64,000 bases of DNA. It comes from Sipunculus nudus (Eukaryota; Annelida; Sipuncula; Golfingiida; Sipunculidae). Below are positions 1 to 11,306 of the stretch, one piece after another. Every line of letters starts with the position of its first letter. The stretch's first letter is position 1. A program made the position numbers and the translations under genes. The stretch covers positions 70,042,926-70,106,925 of the forward strand of contig CM049309.1 of assembly GCA_026874595.1 (NCBI GenBank), in the 5' to 3' direction. The notes beneath the pieces are model-generated. The model saw only the letters and a program-made list of their open reading frames with translations, was not told the DNA's origin and did not search any database.

Positions 1-585
1 TATATACGCTATCCTGCGTGGTTACGTCATGAGAAAACATCTAGGCTGTTGCAAGGTATACATTTAATAAATGTCTTAATAGTTCAGTCTCTCTTGCTGG
101 AGTTCACATTATGTTTTGCCATTCTAAAGTTCTAGACAGAAATAATTATTTTGAAAAACTCATGGGTGCCCCTTGGTGGGACGGACTATAGTTCAAAATT
201 TGTTTATAAATTGTACCTGTTGTCATACTTTACTAGGGGCTGGTGAGCCTCTGTTTTAGAGATCTCTGTGGCCCTTACAGAAACAGACTATTTTAAAACT
301 AAATATTAATAATGTACTTTGCTGCTTATATGGGAATAGACTGAGGCTGCTTTATGCTGGATAAATAAATGGTCCCAGGTCCAAAGTGAAATTATTTCAG
401 GAGTATAATACAGTTATATGTCATTTTTTAGACAAAAAATTTTCCAATGTTTGATCACCAGTGCATATGAAAACAATATATTGTTAATACATGATTTAAC
501 ACCAGCATGTTCCCATTATATATCATTTCAATAATCTCAGTATAAACCAAATTTAAACCCTTGTACTTTCCTTAACCTTGTATAG
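1..585. other. intron sequence upstream of the helicase exon
   Basis: AT-rich sequence with no supportable exon. It ends in a polypyrimidine stretch and the acceptor TATAG at 581-585, so it is read as intron of the + strand helicase gene. No repeat or RNA gene was recognised here. Confidence 0.5.
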
Positions 586-749
586 ATTACATGATATGGG
601 TAATTCTCGGGAGCAGGCTCTGTTGAGAGATAAGCTGCAAGGTTTGAAAGGAGAGCTGAACTCCATGTTACGACAGCCGTTACTGACTGCTCGCTTCTCA
701 GGAAAGTACCCAACCAAGATGGGCAAGCTTACAACTCCATATCTCAAAG
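586..749 (+). CDS. DDX24: probable DDX24/Mak5-like ATP-dependent RNA helicase, penultimate coding exon (partial gene)
   Basis: The exon is 164 bp, bounded by TATAG|ATTACATG at its start and CTCAAAG|GTGAGG at its end. It starts one base before a codon boundary and ends one base into a codon. The frame reads LHDMGNSREQALL, then LKGELNSMLRQPLL, then FSGKYPTKMGKL. A leucine-rich helix followed by a K-Y-P-T-x-x-G-K motif resembles, from memory, the tail after the helicase core of DDX24 (yeast Mak5), a nucleolar DEAD-box helicase of 60S ribosome biogenesis. None of the helicase motifs (DEAD, SAT, HRxGR) fall in the window, so the name rests on this tail alone. The phase fits the exon at 3171 exactly. 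The convergent neighbour is dystrobrevin on the - strand. Confidence 0.6.
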
Positions 750-844
750 GTGAGGCCTGGTTCATACAGACCCTTAAACACAAACTAGATGTGTCGGAAC
801 GACACGAATGCACCCGCCTGGGGCAAATTAGAAACATTTGATAA

Positions 845-2163
845 ATTTTGAAAAAATTTTTAAGTTCAGGAGGTGTCCTATGGTCAAAAGTAGGTCAAAA
901 AGAGCAAAATGCAAACTCGATCTGTAACGGATGATTATCAAGCAACACACCAAAAATGCAGGCATTGTGGAAAAAAATCCATACATGTGCATTTTCCATA
1001 AAAATTTCTGACTTTCATGAAATTTTCCATGTTTAGGAGCCCTTAAACAATCAAAAGTAGGTCAACCGGGACGAAACGCGAACTCCATCTGTAACTGTCA
1101 TTATCTGCCCACACATAAAAAATCAGGGTGGTATCTGCAGGCATTGAGGAAAAAAGTTCGTACATATGCATTTGTTATGAAAATTTCTATTTTCATGAAA
1201 TTTTCTATGTTCAGGAGCAGTCAAATGGTCAAAAGTAGGTCAACTGGGACAAAACAAGAACTCGATCTGTAACTGGTCATAATCTGCCTACACAACATAA
1301 ATCAGGCCCATATCTGCAGGCACTGTGAAAAAAAGTCCCTACATGTTCACTTTTTTATGAAATTTTCTATGTTAGAGCACCGTCAAATGGGCAAAAGTAG
1401 GTAAACTGGGACAAAACATGAACTCGATCTGTAACTGGTCATTATCGGCCCACACACCAAAAATCAGGCCAATATCTGCAGGTATTGCTAAAGAAGTCTG
1501 TACAAGTGTATTTGTCATGAAAATTTATATTTTTCATGAAATTTTCTATGTCCAGGAGCTGTAAAACGGTCAAAAGTAGGTCAACTGGGACTAAACGCAA
1601 ACTCGATCTGTAACTGGTCAATATCTGCCCACACACCAAAAATCAGGCAAATATCTGCAGGCATTGCGAAAAAAAGTCCGTACATGTGTATTTGTCATGA
1701 AAATTTCTATTTTTCATGAAATTTTCTTAGTTTAGGAGCCGTAAAATGGTCAAAAGTAGGTCAACTAGGACGAAAGGGGAACTCAATCTGTAACTTGTCA
1801 TTATCTGCCTACACACCAAAAATCAGGCCAATATCTGCAGGCATTGTGAAAAAAAGTCCTTACATGTGTATTTGTCATGAAAATTTCTATTTTTCATGAA
1901 ATTTTCTAAGTTTATTAGTGTTTAAAGGGTCAAAAGTAGGTCAACCGGGACGAAACGTGAACTGGATCTGTAACTGGTCATTATCTGCCCACACTCCGAA
2001 AGTCAGGCCAATATCTGCAGGCATTGCAAAAAAAAGTCCGTACAACTGTTTGATTTTTGTACTGTTTGATTTCAAAATGACGGAAGGATTGAATGATGGA
2101 ATGACGAACATGGGTAAAACTATATGCCCCGGCCACTTTTTTTAAATTTGTGGCGGGGGCATA
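845..2163. mobile_element. tandem-repeat-bearing non-autonomous element in the helicase intron
   Basis: Seven tandem units are marked by CAAAAGTAGG at 885, 1052, 1230, 1392, 1571, 1751 and 1931 (spacing 162-180 bp). Each continues with GTCAACYGGGACGAAACG, AACTCGATCTGTAACTGGTC, ATCTGCAGGCATTG and a CATGAAAATTTCTATTTTTC stretch. The array stops near 2045. About 80 bp later comes a 14-bp imperfect hairpin (2123-2136 with 2150-2163, TATGCCCC..GTGGCGGGGGCATA). The repeats plus a terminal hairpin suggest a pearl- or Helitron-like element. The left boundary is approximate and no coding capacity is visible. Confidence 0.55.
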
Positions 2164-3170
2164 AAAAAACCAGGAATTCAAAACTCTATAAATGAAATAC
2201 ATAAATATCTTCAAATTCCTAAAAAAAATAGAAATGCATAAAAGTCCTACAAATTTTTTATTTCTGCCATTCTTTCAGTTTTACTGCTGGTGAATGCTGT
2301 ACAAAGTTATTTGAACAGTTAAATTCAGACTGCATGGCTCCACAGTGTAGTCCCAAATCCCTATTGGTTTTCTCAAATTATCTGCTGTCCAAGAGACCAA
2401 AATCTTGTCATGTGACTGTCTCCAGTGATCATGGTTAACTTCATGACTACACCATTAAGGGATCGAGAATCAGTTGTTTGCATAAACATTATTTTACTGA
2501 CAGTCGTTGCCATTCCCCAGGAATATTATATCTTAATACAGAGATCCATGACATGTGATGGATAAAATCCTTGAAAGGCCTTAAGGTTTTTAGTGGGAAC
2601 CTGTCGTGACATTGATTATCTGTAAAGTAAGGGCAATGTTTGTTGGCTGCACATGTCAAAGGACCTTGATTTTCTCCAAGGCAAGGGTCTTTATTATCTC
2701 AAATAAGGGCAAATGATTATCTTAAATGGTCTTGATTTGGTCTTGATTAGGTAAGACATAATTCATCAGTTGCACCTCTTTGACCATTGGATGCACATCT
2801 CATGTGTACAAGATTAAATTATTTGTTTCCTACTTCAAAGGAAGGACCTAGATCATTTGCTGCTTATCCAAAGCCATAAACACTCTTAAAATGTAAATAG
2901 CCTTGGGCAGTCATTTATTAATCTCCATTTCCATAATTGAATTCACCAGTGCAGTCATCAATGTTTATTGTACATTGAAGACAGTAATTTCTACAGGTAC
3001 AATAGAATAAGTAGATATTAGAGTCTTCAGACATTCAAACAGTGTTAGAATCATTCATGTTTCAGTCCATTCATATAATATGTAGCCATTAATATTATAC
3101 TGGAGCAAGATATTTTCATTGCAATTGTTTTTTCCTTACATTAAAATATATATGGATCTTTTTTTTCCAG
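2164..3170. other. remainder of helicase intron
   Basis: About 1 kb of AT-rich intron with no exon or recognised repeat. It ends in a T-rich tract and the acceptor TTTTTTCCAG at 3161-3170. Confidence 0.5.
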
Positions 3171-3304
3171 AAACAGAGACTGGATCTGCTTTAAATGTGG
3201 TGAGGTTAGAAAAAACAATGAAAATTTCCAAGAAGCAACTGCCAAGAATTCCTAGAAATAAGGTGAAACACAGCAGAAACAAGGCCAAAAGGAAGAAATC
3301 ATAA
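3171..3304 (+). CDS. DDX24: probable DDX24/Mak5-like RNA helicase, last coding exon with basic tail
   Basis: The terminal exon follows an excellent acceptor (T8CCAG at 3161-3170). The single base G left by the previous exon plus AA gives Glu, and the frame continues ETETGSALNVVRLEKTMK to TAA at 3302-3304. The final ~28 residues are strongly basic (KISKKQLPRIPRNKVKH, then KAKRKKS), a nucleolar-localisation-like tail expected for a ribosome-biogenesis helicase. AATAAA at 3333-3338 lies 29 bp after the stop. The splice phase match and the poly(A) signal make this a real terminal exon; only the family name is less certain. Confidence 0.65.
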
Positions 3305-3332
3305 TAAGTAAATGCATATATGCAGTTGTATG

Positions 3333-3338
3333 AATAAA
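3333..3338 (+). terminator. poly(A) signal of the helicase gene
   Basis: Canonical AATAAA 29 bp after the TAA at 3302-3304, followed by a T/G-rich stretch (TTTATCTATGTGATGCAGTTTTATGTT). This implies a very short 3' UTR. Confidence 0.6.
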
Positions 3339-4844
3339 TTTATCTATGTGATGCAGTTTTATGTTCTTTTAATCTAGGATACTTCATGGTGTCGCTGCTA
3401 TAACTTTCCAGCAATATACCGGAATAAATTTTGATCAAACTCAACAGAAATATTAATCAGTATATATTTTTCACTAAGTTGGATTTCCAGCAAAATCCAG
3501 GACAGAGGTCACCAGACTTTGGTGGAATGGTGATGACTTTCCAAAATTCTTATGGATTTTCATGAAACTCATTAGGATTATTAACCATTATAATTTCTCA
3601 CCTGTATTACATCTCAGCAAAATTCACACGTTAAATGAGGTCGGAGGTCACAAGATATCATCGCATATTATGCACTATTTGCGGAGCGCTTGTTCATTTT
3701 ATCATTATCACTGTTATATGTAGGAACTTGGAAGACGTGTCTTTATGGGTAGGTGTGAATATAAATCTTTGACTAAGATGTAGAGGTCACTGGATGAAAA
3801 ACATTCTGACAGGAAAACCTCCGACCTTTCCAACCAATGACTGTGACAATAATGACAGAAAACAAAAAATTGTTCATGATGGTTTATATGGTACATTATA
3901 TATTATGTACAGGTTGATGATATATACTGCAGTGTGCTATCATAACACAGCCATTATCTCTCACTTGTCACCACTACATCAAAAACAACAACATTTCATC
4001 TTCATAGTATATCACTAACAAGTTACCCGAGTAGCTTGTTTCTGCAGCAACATTATCGCTTCGGCAAGACATTCACACAATCCACCAGTGTAACTTATGT
4101 ATGTATGTCATGTGGTAAACATTACATTTCAAACATTGATAGAGTTTTTCATGAATGTTATTACAAAAGGCAGCAGAAGCAAGATGACAGCTCATAGGTG
4201 AATACAGAAACAAGCTGTCATTGCCCCACTGGTTGAGGCAGAAGCAAGCTGCCTTCTTATTGGTTAAGAGAGCAGCCAAGCTCCCTGCCTATTGGTGGAG
4301 GCAGAAGCAAACTGCGTTCTTACTGGTTGATTGACAACTAACACACAGTACACGTCACAATTCCCTAAACATGAGCTGCCTGTCCTAACCTCTTACTTCA
4401 TACTTTTTCAGGCCAAAAATATATCCAGACAACACGAGTAGGGGTTCCAACAGCTTATTTTTTTTTCAGTAAAACCTTAATCCCTCTTTTTTTTATACAC
4501 TCAGTGCCTTGAAGTGGAATCAAAGTAGCCAAATGAGAAGAGCTGAAGATTTGGAAAAACAGAAACAAGTTTAATTGAATCTGCTTTAGCTGTTAACAAA
4601 CTGACTATTTAAAGACGTGGAAAAGTGCTTCTGTGAAGTCGATATAAATTGTGTTCACATTTCCAATACAACTGTTTGACATCTCTCATGTTCATGTGGT
4701 ATATACTCCTAGACAGTAAAATTGGTATGGTAACAAAAGAAATACCATGCCAGATATGTGTGAGGAAAAATACACTGCAAGAAAAAAACATTTCCAATCT
4801 TACCTAAAGGATTATGATGGCGATGAAGCTTGATGCATAAATAA

Positions 4845-5171
4845 CAGTTACCTCTCCTAAGTTACAGTCAACTCTTCAAAATTACAGTGAACTCTTCAAA
4901 ATTACAGTTAACCCTTCAAAATTACAGTTAACCCTTCAAAATTACAGTTAACTCTTCAAAATTACTGTTAACTCATCACAATTAGTTAACTCTTCACTAT
5001 TACAGTTAACTTTTCACAATTACAGGTAACTTTTCACAATTACAGTTAACTCTTCACAATTACAGTTAACTTTTCACAAATACAGTTAACTCTTCACAAT
5101 TACAGTTAACCATTAACAATTACAGTTAACTCTTCACAATTACAGTCAACTCTTCACAATTACAGTTAACT
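4845..5171. repeat. 20-bp minisatellite, about 16 copies
   Basis: Tandem units of consensus ATTACAGTTAACTCTTCACA. The left copies carry CTTCAAA and the right copies CTTCACA, showing a gradient of variants along the array. One unit is shortened (ATTAGTTAAC near 4980). Confidence 0.9.
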
Positions 5172-6135
5172 ATAAAGTTCCATTCATTTGCAAAATTTAC
5201 AAATGTTCTTTTGCCAAAATAGCTTACATCATCAAAATGAGATGAAAATGCGCCTTTTAATGGAAACACTATTATTTATACATGACATACTTCTGAATTA
5301 TTGATACACACACTTGGTATAATATCCTTATTAGCTTCTAGGGAGCACCTGAATATCATATATTATTCCAAGAATATTTAAAGTCACTATAAAGAAACTT
5401 CACATTACAATGATATTTTGTGCATTTTGTCCAATTTCAATAGGACTGTGTTTTTCATGATACAAGCCACTATTTTCCTCTCAAACACAATAGAGTTCTT
5501 TAAATTATAAGAAATCGTCATGAAACAAGGATCGTAGGACTACCTAAATGTTAATCATTTTTGTATAATCTTATTGGGCCATGATTATTCTCTCACACTC
5601 TGGACTTCATTAACTTAACATAATCTGTCTGTCATATAGCAAAATACAACAAAACTTTCCTGCACCTACCTCAGTCTTTATCATGATGGTATTATCTTAT
5701 GCCATGGATAAATCACAAGCAAATATATTAGTATGGATAAAGCTGAATGATCATCTCACAATATTCAAATACAAAAATCAGCATACAGGGAGTCTTCACA
5801 ACCAATATAAAATGTCTGTTCATCTTGCAATCCACTTTTCATACCCCCCCCCCCCCTTTTCCGGACTGGATGACCTTTTTTTACTGCTTCTGTCCACTTG
5901 GTAACCAAAACATCATTTTCACTCTCTTTTCTTCCCACATCCCTTTTCAAATAAATATTTTAAACCTCTTTAAACTGAAACAAAATATCTATTGAATTAT
6001 ATCTCAGAAGTGAGCTTGTGAAAAAAAACAAGTCTTTATATAAAAAAGGCATTTTATGATTAAGCTTATCATAAGCTCTACAAAAAAGCAAAAAAATAAT
6101 ACTCCAGGTATTCTTGATTATTAAATACCAGTAAT

Positions 6136-6149
6136 GTTGCCATGGCAAC
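6136..6149. promoter_or_regulatory. perfect palindromic X-box (RFX-type) motif
   Basis: GTTGCCATGGCAAC is a perfect 14-bp palindrome matching the consensus bound by RFX transcription factors. It lies downstream of the dystrobrevin stop codon. The same motif sits inside the piggyBac-type element at 26994, so it may be transposon-derived; a function is not shown. Confidence 0.35.
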
Positions 6150-7608
6150 CCATGCATATTTTTATATGTTTTATATACACTGGCAGTATATTGGATATTT
6201 ATGCATTTATATTCACAATATCTCAAATGATCAGTGAGGACTTTAGGCTACAATTTCAGTTTTTTAGCTATCACAGTGGTGTCAAATGCCCCTTAGACTT
6301 AAAGGCCACTGTTTTGTGATCTTCTGTTGCCTTGAAGATATCAAGTATAAATGGAACAGGATACCAAAACTCCACCTGGGGGTCAAAAGAACAACCATTT
6401 CTGGTTCATAGTACGACTGACATACCTCACACACTTCCCATCACCCTCGTCTTGAAAATGCCTCTACATTACAGCCTGTGTCCTAACTGTTGCAAAATCA
6501 TTTAATCTTGACAAAGTTATTTTACTTCTGCTGTTTTAGAAATTGAAATTGTACAGGGCTAGCTGTCATGTGGGAGGGATAAAAAAATGTTCTTGAAATG
6601 GTGTACCTATATAAACCACACAACTTTAATCCAGTTTCATAAACACTTGTAATGAATGAAACTTTTGCATTTTTGTTCCAGTCCAATGTTGAAATGTCTT
6701 ATTATTAGTACGTATATATATAGTTCCCTGCTTATGTTCACCAGCAGTGTATCTGATACACAGCCACCATGTTCACATGATATCATTTACCATGAATGTC
6801 TTCCTGGAAAATAATTTTTTAACTCCCCAGACACTACTTTGAATATGATTACTGTCGTGTCTGTGACATTTGTGCAGTAAACCATGATTCTGACACGTGG
6901 TATGTAAAATCTTCAATGTAACTTCCTGTCGAACAGGACAGGCTAGTCACAAAGTTATAATCAACAGTGGCTTGTCACTATACCTTCTGTCCACTACGGT
7001 GCAGAGCATGGACCAAGACTCCACCACTTGCTTTCTTGAATCTGTCCATTCATCAGACCCAGCAGTTAGTTTTGGTGTACCATCTCAACTGATGGACATG
7101 CAAAGAATTGTGCTCTATGCCTTAACACCAAACACCCCTGCTATTCACCTAATCACAATTCAGCTGGTAAAATATTATAAATACGTTATAACTGCAAATG
7201 GATGATCACATCTGTTTGATCAGATCTATAGCAGACATATTAGGTAATATCTTTGGTACATATATATATATGTACTTTATCCTCCAGGACGTTCCACCAC
7301 GCATTCTTGACTCCAAATTATTGGCCCTGTACAGTAGTACCAATCATTATATGACCTCCACCCCCAGGTGTGAGAGAGCTCCTGAAGATTGAGTGTTTCT
7401 TCAACATCCCCAGACCATGAAACGGCCTGATGTATAACGTATAAAATCTGGTATACTGTTAACAGTGGCATATATAAGTTCCCGATCAGGAGTGACAAAA
7501 CACGGCAGCATTGCTGGCGGATTGCCTGTGTGTGTTAAGTCGGTAAAAACGGGACAGATCACAGAATTATGTACAGAGTATATAATATGACTAGTACATT
7601 GCTGAGTG

Positions 7609-7752
7609 TTATCTGTTCACCCAACGCCTCATGGCCTCCTCCCACTCTGTATTCCCACCTTCCTCGTCATCTGTGCGGATGTACGACTCCTGGTCCGTCT
7701 CCAAACAGCTTTCCTCATCTGTCGTGTAGCGACTGTGGTAATGCAGCAAATC
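7609..7752 (-). CDS. DTN: dystrobrevin terminal coding exon (acidic tail)
   Basis: Acceptor GTATTTCAG|GATTTG (exon end 7752) in phase 0; 47 codons then TAA (read as TTA at 7609-7611). The peptide begins DLLHYHSRYTTDEESC, continues LETDQESYIRTDDEE and ends EEAMRRWVNR. It carries three more copies of the TDxE octapeptide seen in the preceding exon. The C-terminus is not the one I know from vertebrate alpha-dystrobrevin, so the tail is lineage-specific or an alternative form. Confidence 0.85.
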   Translation of the reverse strand, partial: DLLHYHSRYTTDEESCLETDQESYIRTDDEEGGNTEWEEAMRRWVNR

Positions 7753-8257
7753 CTGAAATACAAATTTATAAATCATTAAAATCAAGAAATTATATAACCT
7801 GGTTATGGGGTTTCACCTTGTCAGCTAAAAACAGATCTGCTATTAATATCTGAGATGTTTAACAAAATAACAAATGACGTTATGATTTTATTCTGTATAA
7901 ATTCTCACACCTCGGTTTGATACTCCAATTAAGCAACGAGCAAATGATGCACTCTTGCAGTGCTATTGTTTAAGGATTCTTTCTAGTGCTACCAGATGAG
8001 GTCTCTATTGTCGTTTATTGGTATTAGGGGCTGCCTTTGTTTTGGCAAGCAGAACTGACCTGTGATGCAGTCATCAAGTTGGTGAACTGTGATACACCTT
8101 TCTCTCATCATGGATTAATATAAGTTTGATCAGGATCTTGGATTTATTTCTAAATGACCAAGAGTGTTGGCAGAGGTTTATTACAAGCAGTCTGACTGGT
8201 CTAAATGTCCTTTCTATTATTTATTCTTATCCTTGAAGACAAAGAACAAAAAGCTAA

Positions 8258-11115
8258 CTAGACATTTCTTGGCACCGAGGGGGCCAGAGTATCCCCAGAC
8301 ATAGTACGCCCCCCCCTCCCTTTAAGAATAGGCCCCCATTTTTAGCAGCATATACTGACTCTTGGCAAGCTATTTTTGTTTCTTTCAACTATCAATCCAC
8401 AATCTTTCTGAAGATGTTGGTCCTGTGACCTTGACCTTTTGGCACTTCACAAGGCTATCCAAGATCTTCTGTCACCTTGATTTTGGGACCAATCCATGCA
8501 AACGATCTTGAGATATTTAAGAGTTTGTGTAATTTTCAGCAGAAATGGACCTATTCAAGGTCAAGGTCACTCTCTTAGCAAAGGTCATGACCCCATTATA
8601 AATAGGCTTTGTCCTTTTATCTATATCTATACATATTTAAAGTTTGATAAAGATCCGTGAAATTTCTTTTTGACAGATGGCTCCTGTGGCCTTGACCTTT
8701 GACCTTGTGACCCCAAAATTGATAGGGGTCTTCCTTTCTTGGCAGGTGAACTATATGTGCAAGATTAGTTCTAAGATGAAATGTTTGGCTGAAAATGCAT
8801 CCACAATCTTTTTAAAGATGTGTCCTGTGACCTTGACTTTGACCTCATGACCCCAAAATCAATTGGGGTCTTGCTTTTTCAATGGAACATATATAAGTCA
8901 AGTTTGAAATCTATACATCAATAAAAGCAGGAATTATCATCCAGAAACTATTTTTTTGACAGATGGCTCCTGTGGCCTTGACCTTTGACCTTGTGACCCT
9001 AAAATTGATATTGATCATCCACTTTTATATATAAATCAATAGAGGTCTAGATTTATTGATGGGCCATATATAAGTCAGGTTTGAAATTCATATATTAATC
9101 CAAGCTTGAATCATCATCTCGGGAACTAATTTTTGGACAGATGGCTCCTGTGACCTTCACCTTTGACCTTGTGACCTCACAATTGACAGGCCTCTTCCTC
9201 TATTGGCAGGGGAACTGTATGTGCAAGATGAAATGTCTGCGATGAAATGTTTGGTTGAAAATGCATCCACAGTCTTTTTAAAGATGTGTCCTGTGACCTT
9301 GACCTTTGACCTCATGACCCCAAAATCAATTTGGGTCTTGCTTTTCCAATGGGACATATACAAGTCAAGTTTAAAATCTATACATCAATAAAAGCAGGAA
9401 TTATCATCCAGAAACTAATTTTTGGACAGATGGCTCCTGTGACCTTCACCTTTGACATTGTGACCTCAAAAATTGATAGGGTTCTTCCTCTCTTGGCAGG
9501 TGAACTATATGTGCAAGATGAAAGATCTGAGATGAAATGATTGGCTGAAAATGCATCTGCATCATTTTAAAGATGTGTCCTGTGACCTTGACCTTTGACC
9601 TCATGACCCCAAAATCAATTTGGGTCTTGCTTTTCCAATAGGACATACACAAGTCAAGTTTGAAATCCATACATCAATAAAAGCAGGAATTATCATCCAG
9701 AAACTAATTTTTGGACAGATGGCTCCTGTGACCTTCACCTTTGACCTTGTGACCTCAAAATTGATAGGGGTCTTCCACTCTTGGCAGGTGAACTATATGT
9801 GCAAGAAAAAAGATCTGAGATGAATTGTTTGGCTTCAAATGCATCCACAATCTTTTTAAAGATGTGTCCTGTGACCTTGACCTTGACCTCATGACCCCAA
9901 AATCAATCAGGGTCTTGCTTTTCCAATGGGTCATATACAAGTCAAGTTTGAAATCCATACATCAATAAAAGCAGGAATTATCCAGAAACTAATTTTTGGA
10001 CTTATGGCTCCTGTGACCTTCACCTTTGACCTTGTGTCATCAAAATTGATAGGGATCTTCCTTTATTGGCAGATGAACTATATGTGCAAGATGAAAAGTC
10101 TGAGATGAAATGTTTGGCTGAAAATGCATCCACAATCTTTTTAAATATGTGTCCTGTGACCTTGACCTTTGACCTCATGACCCCAAAATCAATTGGAGTC
10201 TTGCTTTTTCAATGGGACTTATATAGTTTGAAATCAATACATTAATAAAAGCAGGAATTATCATCCAGAAACTAATTTTTTGACAGATAGCTCCTGTGGC
10301 CTTGACCTTTGACCTTGTGACCCCAAAATTGATATGGATCATCCACTATTGGCAAGTGAGCTATATATACAAGATGGAAGACCTGGGATGAATGTTTGGC
10401 TTAAAATGCATCCACAGTATCTTTTAAGATGCGAGTCCAGTGACCTTGACCTTTGACCTCATGACCCTAGAACCAATAGGGTTCTTACTTTAGTGGTGGG
10501 CCATACAAAAGTCACTTTTGAAATCCATATGGCTATCAACACTGGAGATATCATAAGAGGTGTGTGATTTTCACCAAATATAGACACATTAAAGGTCAAG
10601 GCCACTCATTGTAAACGTCATGACCCAAATGTAAATAGACCTCATCCCATAACCCATCTCTCTACATGTGCATAATATGAAAGAAATCTGTCCATTAGTT
10701 TTTGACTTATAATGCTTACAGTACTGTCAAGTGGCAATTATGGGGGTATTAAAAGGTGTAAAAACAAGAAAAGGATAATAGGTGGCGCCACCAATTTCTG
10801 GTATATCACAAGGCTATCCAAGATCTTCGGTCACCTTGATTTTTGGACCAGTCCATGCAAGCTTACTTGAGATATTTAAGAATTTGTGTTATTTTCAGCA
10901 GAAATGTACCTATTCAAAGTCAAGGTCACTCTCCTAGCATAGGTCATGACCCCATTTTAAATATGCTTCGTCCCCTTACCTATATCTATACAAATGTAAA
11001 GTTTGAAAAAGATCAGTGAAATATTTTTTGAGTTATCCCGCTCACAAGGTTTTTCTGCGGCGGTAGCGGCGGGACCCTCATGAAACTATAGTATCCCGAC
11101 TTTGTCTGGGGATAC
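8258..11115 (-). mobile_element. Helentron/HINE-like (pearl-like) non-autonomous element A
   Basis: It lies in the last dystrobrevin intron and reads 5' to 3' on the - strand. The 5' end at 11115 is a hairpin, GTATCCC..GGGGATAC (11091-11115), followed inward by GC-rich CCGCCGCTACCGCCGC. Near the 3' end, GTCTGGGGATAC (- strand, + 8289-8300) is the inverted copy of the 5' GTATCCCCAGAC. It is followed by a bulged hairpin (TCTGGC..GCCAAGA) and the terminal CTAG at 8258-8261, 31 nt after the inverted repeat. Both flanks show TT on the - strand. The interior is a long tandem array (8680-10480). A ~230-bp block near 8440-8670 recurs at 10800-11030. No transposase or Rep/helicase coding was found. 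Confidence 0.7.
8680..10480. repeat. dimeric tandem array, ~145-bp half units in ~287-bp pairs
   Basis: Two related half units alternate. One has GCTCCTGTG then CCTTTGACCTTGTGACC; the other has TGTCCTGTGACCTTGACC, then CTCATGACCCCAAAATC. Fourteen half units occur near 8690, 8827, 8979, 9152, 9300, 9444, 9589, 9734, 9875, 10015, 10163, 10303 and 10447, with one decayed near 9000-9140. TGACCTTTGACCT, a perfect DR1 of the nuclear-receptor half site, is intact at 8693, 8979, 9300, 9589, 10163, 10303 and 10447. Short open frames across this array are only translations of the repeat. Confidence 0.85.
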
Positions 11116-11306
11116 AATTATGACACTTTACCTATTGTCTAGTTATCAGAAGGCCAGTCGCTTTTCCTTAAAAAGGTTAAAAACTAGATATGACAAGTTT
11201 ATGAATTGCCCTTATTGTCTGTAACTTTACAAAGCAAGCAAAATAAGTACACACTGAAGGCTAACAGGTGTGTGAAGGGTGATGTATGATGCATGACCTT
11301 TCTGAC

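Larger units (their letters stand above)
3360..7608. other. intergenic region between convergent genes plus probable dystrobrevin 3' UTR
   Basis: No supportable coding sequence. It holds a 20-bp minisatellite (4845-5171), a 13-base C run (5844-5856), a palindromic X-box (6136-6149), and a degenerate ~60-bp repeat around 4165-4320 (AGGCAGAAGCAAGCTG at 4235 and a variant at 4297). The part nearest 7608 should contain the dystrobrevin 3' UTR on the - strand. No canonical AATAAA was found for it down to about 6600; an ATTAAA (as TTTAAT on +) lies at 6625-6630. Confidence 0.4.

Noticed and set aside
845..2045. CRISPR-like regular repeats
   Set aside because: Units of 162-180 bp are contiguous and similar along their whole length, with no unique spacers, in an animal intron.
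9157..10108. Several similar 60-75 codon frames (e.g. with QMAPVTFTFDLVTSK or SKTQIDFGVMRS)
   Set aside because: They are translations of the two strands of the tandem array in element A; similarity between them follows from the DNA repeat.
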